Source: Nilaparvata lugens
Taxonomy: Eukaryota > Arthropoda > Insecta > Hemiptera > Delphacidae
Direction: 5' to 3'
Assembly (NCBI RefSeq): GCF_014356525.2
Contig: NC_052518.1
Coordinates: 96,910,932 to 96,974,931, forward strand
DNA length: 64,000 nt
Shown here in pieces: positions 58,960 through 64,000 of this stretch. The position numbers were made by a program, and so were the translations under genes. Position 1 is the stretch's first letter, and each line of letters starts with the position of its first letter. The notes under the pieces were generated by a model, which worked only from the letters and a program-made list of their open reading frames with translations, did not search any database and had not been told where the DNA came from.

Positions 58960-60490
58960 TGTGTTTAGAATAATTTTAGAGTTCACTGTTCATTTCAATA
59001 TAAGAGTTTTCAAATTATTGAAACACTGACACAATATATTATTGTATAAGCTGCAAGGAATGAGTATGGCATTTCCACTGCTTCAGATTTTTCACTTGAT
59101 TTTAATAAAGTTATATTACTGAGAGTATTCACTTAAAATAAATAATAATTATTTTCAAAAGGGAAAACATAGGGTAGAGTTGACAGAAGAGGAATGCTTT
59201 GTATTATGAGTTCATACTATGTAAAATAATGAATTAACATTCAATTGTAAACAAAATAATAAAAACGAGACTCTTCAATAATTCTCGAGGAACAAGAAAA
59301 CTTCACACTGTATTATGATATTGTAGAACTTGATATAATAAGAGTGTGATATATCAGGAGTTGTCTATTATAGTAAGGGATCATTTCTTGAGTATACTAT
59401 ATGCAATCTCCCTTTTTATTCGGATTAGTAAAGTTGTAGGCTATGTTCAAATTGAGAAGTTTGTTTTGAAATTCATAGAATTGACGAAATTTATTCCATG
59501 TTAACACTTCAAGTGAACTCTCAATAATATCATTATTCTGTAATCGATAAGAGTTATTTCAAACTTGCTTGAATTCTAAAGCTGATTAATGCAGTTGGAG
59601 ATTGATATAATGTATAAAACAATAATTGAACTTGTGAGAGGTAGAATTGTCTACATTTCAAGTCAGATTGAAAGCTTTAAATTTGAAAGAATTCTCTATT
59701 CAAGGGCCGGTTTCCGAGCTCGGGATTTAGCTAAGTTCACTTTCGATATGGTTCACTGTACATTTCAATATAAAAGTTCTCAAATTATAAAAACTCTGAC
59801 ACAATTTTGTTGTATAAGCTGTAAGGAATGTATATGGAATTTCCACAGTTTCAGATGTTTCACATGATTGTAATAAAGTTGTATTACTGAGAGTATTCAG
59901 TTAAAATAGATAATAATTATGTATGAGAAAGAAAACATAGGGGAGAATTAACAAAAGAGGAACCCTCAGTATTGATAGATCATACTATGTAAAATTATGA
60001 ACTTTCAATTGTGATTAAACTAATAAAAACGAGAGTTCAATAATTCTCGAGGAACAAGAAAACTTCACACTCTATTATAATTGTAGAACTTGATACTAAT
60101 ATCAAGAGCTTGATATACTTGAGTTACTTGTATAATAATAGTGTGATGTATCAGGAGTTGTCTATTATATTAAGAGATCATTTCTAGAGTATATATGCAA
60201 TCTTCTTTTTATTCGGATTAGTAGGCTATGTTCAAATTGAGAAGTTTGTTTTGAAATACATAGAATTGACGAAATTTCTCTCATGTTAACATTTCAAGTG
60301 AAGTCTCAGTGATTATTATTCAGTAATCAATAAGAATTATAAAAACTGGCTTGGATTCTAAAGCTGATCAATGCCGTTGAAGATTGATATAATGTAGAAG
60401 ACAAATTATTGAACTTGTGAGAGGTGAAATTGTCTACATTTCAAGTCGGATTGAGATCCTTTAATTTGAAAGAATTCTCTATTTAGATGG
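58960..60490. repeat. Tandem duplication of about 780 bp
   Basis: 58970-59705 and 59745-60487 align throughout: TTCAATATAA-AGTT-TCAAATTAT, ATTACTGAGAGTATTCA, CTCGAGGAACAAGAAAACTT, GAACTTGTGAGAGGT. Divergence is moderate. A 35-bp GC-richer insert (CGGTTTCCGAGCTCGGGA) lies at the junction near 59706-59740. No gene. Confidence 0.8.
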
Positions 60491-61192
60491 TATTGTCTGA
60501 ATAGAATAAAATTATTCGAGCCCAGGAAAGTTTTCTGAAATTAGGAGAATTTACCCTCAACAAAAGAAATTGAAGAAATCTCTTAGAAATTGCATTTCAT
60601 TTATATTACATTCATTGACCAGAAAATATGAAGTTGAGAATATTTTCAAACTTGTGTTACATGATAGAAATTAACATACGTGAACTTCATCTATAATGGG
60701 AGTAGTTCTCATTTACAAAATACGGAATGTGAAAGACTCAAATCTCATTCAAATTGCGCTGGAGTTTGGCTCTCTTTTCTAATCATAATGAGCTTTCTCA
60801 ATTATTGAAGAGTATTGAAAACCTATTGAAGATTAAGAGAATTAAACCTATCGAAAATTGAAAACCTATTGATATTACTTATTTATCCCGAGTTAGTTCC
60901 CTATTGACGGATCTCTAAATAATATGAGTGTCACTCTATCCACTAGACCACGGATCACTCCAGATGTTAATTATTCTTCAGAATAGCTCTACATTGATCA
61001 TGAAAATCAATGTATTGCATACTCACCATTGTACAATGATTGTGTCAAGTCGCTTATTTTTTGAGTTCAATGTAGCTTTAAAATCGATCAAGCTGAAGAG
61101 AATTCAATGATATACTAGGTTTTTCTCAATTTTCTGTACACGTATAATAATCATGAGATTATTATCAAAGAGAGACCATCTCAGGAAACTAT

Positions 61193-61204
61193 CGTGTGTG
61201 TGTG

Positions 61205-61280
<76 letters not shown>
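61193..61280. repeat. (GT)n microsatellite
   Basis: About 85 bp of TG repeats with two GGTG interruptions. Confidence 0.95.
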
Positions 61281-61283
<3 letters not shown>

Positions 61284-61439
61284 CATTTTTGGCGGGGCCC
61301 CAGCTTCCTCAGGGGGGAAAATTGAAAAAATCCTTTTTTAGTGGATGTCTTGAGGCTACCATAAACAAGTTGTGCAAAAATTAAAGTTTTTAGGCTCGGT
61401 AGTTTGGGCTGTGGTGTGATTTCAGTATGTTGGGACTTA

Positions 61440-61625
61440 GGAAGAGGATGAGGAGGAAAGAGGAGGAGGAGTAGAAGGAGGAGGAGGAGTAGGAGGAGGA
61501 GGAGGAGAGGAGGAGGAGGAGGAGTAGGAGGAGGAGGAGGAGGAGGAGGAGGAGGAGGAGGAGCTGAAGAAGAAGAAGATGAAGAAGATGAAGAGAAATA
61601 ATAATGATAAGAAGAAGAAGAGAAG
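61440..61625. repeat. (GGA)n/(GAA)n purine-rich microsatellite
   Basis: GGAGGA units with TAGGA interruptions changing to GAAGAAGAT toward the 3' side; one strand is almost pure purine over about 180 bp. Confidence 0.95.
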
Positions 61626-61817
61626 AAGATAGATTGAATATTGATTTAGCGATTAAAAATAAAAGCTGAGAGATGTCTTTATTGAGAAAACATAACAGCT
61701 GTTTTGAGTTTCATAGTAGCACAGACATAATTTATACTGCAATGCCTCATTGAGTTCAAACACACAGTTCTAATTCCCTACATGAAGTAGTGGATTATTC
61801 TTTTATTGACCGTGCGA

Positions 61818-62178
61818 AGTGAGGTCTAAGATTCAAGTCGACGGTTTGGCATTTCTCTTAATGTTTAAATGTTTAAATATTTAAATGATTCAATGTTCAA
61901 ATGTCTAAATGCGTGATTGAATGCGTGATATGCGTGATTGAAACGTCGATTATATGCTAATGATATGCATGAACAATTAATCTGTCAGTTATGATTTTAT
62001 CGTACACGCACATGGTAGAGTATGCTGAACTGATTATTTGGTCAATAAAAATTATAGGATGGTCTGGATTTGAGGATTGTTTGTATGGTTTATAGATTTT
62101 GAGGTGTGCATCCAGCTAAAGTTTGTCATGAGATGCATCAACTATTTGGCGGTACGAAGTTCGCCGGGCCAGCTAGTA
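61818..62178 (+). mobile_element. Short non-autonomous element
   Basis: Starts near GACCGTGCGAAGTGAGGTC and ends GCGGTACGAAGTTCGCCGGG then CCAGCTAGT. The interior has short ATGTTTAAAT-type direct repeats (61860-61910) and ATGCGTGATTGA repeats. The terminus matches in kind the one at 2618-2660. The class is uncertain. Confidence 0.45.
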
Positions 62179-62624
62179 ATAAATATATTACTTCATCCCA
62201 CAAGTGGAGAATAGACACATTTCTACTAAAAGATATTTCAATTTAATTTTTTTTATTAATGATAAGGACCTATAATCTTAATTTTTCAATTCAAAACTTT
62301 CAATTGAATTTAAAATTAAATTTATTCGATTTAAATTTAAAATTTTTCATAGTCTTATTCAGAATTTAAGTATTTTCATAACAAAATTCTCATTAAAAAT
62401 GACTACAGTAGCCTACTTTTAAAATATCTATAATAAAATTTTTAATTTATAAATTATTCAGTATTCAAATATAACTACTCAACAACTTTTAGAGAGCGCC
62501 AGAAAATTCAACCCCTAAAGCCGAGAAGGGAGACTGAAGGATGCCGGGAGCAAAGGCCTGCTGCGGCTGAACTACGAATCTAGCCGTCAGAGTTTCCTCT
62601 AGTCAGTGCTACGGGCTTCTACAT

Positions 62625-63957
62625 TCAGTTGGGCGCAATTCAACACATTGTGAGCGCAATCAGTAGATCCCGATTTCGATCTGATCATTCGCGACAAACT
62701 ATAAAACCTTTCTACCAAATAGGAATCGACCATTTAGGAATCGGTCAGTTGGGAAAATCATATTTTTCGTCGCAAAAGATCGAAAATTGGAGAATCCCAA
62801 ATGGTAGAATTGAAACTTGTACTTTCCCAAATGGTCGAATCCCAAATGATCGAAAAGTTTTAATAGTAATCTCATTTGGCCGAAAATATCAACTGTCGCA
62901 AAAGGTCGAAAATTTGATTTTCCCATCTGACCGATTCTCAAACAGTCGAATCCCATTTGATAGAAAAATGTTGTAGTTTGTCGCAAATGATCGAATCTCA
63001 TCGGCTAGATGAGATTCGACCATATGGGAAAACAAAACTCTTCTACCTAATAGGATTCGACCATTTGGGAAAATACAAGTTTCAATTCTACCATTTGGGA
63101 ATCTTCAATTTTCGATCTTTTGCGACAAAATAATAATTTCGGCCAAATGGGAATCGGTCATTTGACATGCCACTAAAACTTGAACTTTCCCAAATGGTCG
63201 AATCCCAAATGATCGAAAAGTTTTAATAGTAATCTCATTTGGCCGAAAATATCAACTGTCGCAAAAGGTCGAAAATTTGATTTTCCCATCTGACCGATTC
63301 TCAAACAGTCGAATCCCATTTGGTAGAAAAATATTTTAGTTTGTCGCAAATGATCGAATCTCATCGGCTAGATGAGATTCGACCATATGGGAAAACAAAA
63401 CTCTTCTACCTAATAGGATTCGACCATTTGCGACAAACTGCTACATTTTTCTATCAAATGGGATTCGACTTTTTGAGAATCGGTCAGATGGGAAAATCAA
63501 ATTTTCGACCTTTTGCGACAGCTGAGATTTTCGGCCAAATGAGATTACTATTAAAACTTTTCGATCATTTGGGATTCGACCATTTGGGAAAATACAAGTT
63601 TCAATTCTACCATTTGGGAATCTTCAATTTTCGATCTTTTGCGACAAAATAATAATTTCGGCCAAATGGGAATCGGTCATTTGACATGCCACTAAAACTT
63701 GAACTTTCCCAAATGGTCGAATCCCAAATGATCGAAAAGTTTTAATAGTAATCTCATTTGGCCGAAAATCTCAACTGTCGCAAAAGGTCGAAAATTTGAT
63801 TTTCCCATCTGACCGATTCTCAAACAGTCGAATCCCATTTGGTAGAAAAATATTTTAGTTTGTCGCAAATGATCGAATCTCATCGGCTAGATGAGATTCG
63901 ACTATATGGGAAAGTATACTCTTCGACCTTTTGGGATTCGGTCAGATGGGACCCCAC
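62625..63957. repeat. Subterminal repeat array, right end of copy 2
   Basis: Begins GGGCGCAATTCAACACATTG and TGAGCGCAATC, the mirror of 53185-53215, then CGA-TTTGGGA units as in the other arrays. A block of about 500 bp (62790-63170) is repeated at about 63180-63690 with an inversion between (63010-63060, 63370-63420), showing higher-order structure. Confidence 0.8.
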
Positions 63958-64000
63958 GGAAAAAACTGAATAAAATAGATGACAAAGAGTGTATGATAGA

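Larger units (their letters stand above)
52197..63957 (+). mobile_element. P-type transposon, copy 2, apparently end to end
   Basis: Left end GGTGGCATGCCAAATGACCG. Right end, read inward on the minus strand, TGGGGTCCCATCTGACCG; both lead into CGA-TCCCA repeat arrays. GGAAAAAAC occurs just outside each end (52188-52196 and about 63956-63964), a candidate target duplication of 8-9 bp; P elements make 8-bp duplications. The array-containing ends are about 1 kb (52197-53215) and 1.3 kb (62625-63957), in inverted orientation. Inside are transposase remnants at 53839-54120 and 56925-58372, separated by a LINE at 54167-56911. The 58373-62620 part is AT-rich with a 780-bp duplication and microsatellites. 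No THAP domain is seen, so the transposase 5' part is lost. Confidence 0.65.

Noticed and set aside
61104..61384. Cys/Val and Thr/His repeat proteins
   Set aside because: Translations of the GT microsatellite in various frames.

Overview
The window is eukaryotic, AT-rich, intron-scale DNA with no confidently recognisable host gene. It is packed with transposable elements: at least six non-LTR retrotransposon (LINE) bodies, a P-type DNA transposon present twice in opposite orientation, hAT relics, fold-back elements, MITEs, satellites and microsatellites. Several repeats (a 'CTTTCCTTGCCCTACTACC' family, a MITE with inverted CTCTGATTGGTT arms, LINE ends with microsatellite tails) resemble ones I associate with hemipteran, especially planthopper, genomes. 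That assignment is from memory and is only moderately sure.

Layout. 1-3700: fold-back repeats and a MITE. 5300-6760: dispersed repeats and a LINE ORF1 fragment with a baculovirus-FP-like C-terminal domain. 8088-14761: a nearly complete 6.7 kb LINE carrying three consecutive ORFs: a zinc-knuckle ORF1, a separate ORF with an RNA-virus-type superfamily 1 helicase, and an intact 1009-residue endonuclease/reverse transcriptase. Both ORF junctions have the same layout, a start codon lying inside a 14-nt overlap with the previous ORF's end. 14790-18300: a decayed related LINE directly downstream. 19-26 kb: fold-back elements, MITEs and two weak host-exon candidates. 29.1-33.9 kb: a 120-bp satellite followed by nested LINEs, one insertion having a visible target-site duplication. 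33901-34000: assembly gap.

34001-38371 and 52197-63957 hold two copies, in opposite orientation, of a P-element-like transposon whose transposase gene is split by the same 5'-truncated LINE. The right copy looks complete: array-rich ends of about 1 kb in inverted orientation, a candidate target duplication, and transposase remnants on both sides of a 2.75 kb LINE with its own 13-bp target duplication. Between the copies lie a duplicated 1.4 kb repeat, a small hAT element with an 8-bp target duplication, a terminal-inverted-repeat element containing a 175-bp satellite, and an old hAT relic.

The most notable item is the three-ORF LINE. Its middle ORF would supply a viral-type RNA helicase to the retrotransposition machinery. 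In this copy the helicase is broken at motif II and ORF1 has one frameshift, while the endonuclease/RT is open end to end.
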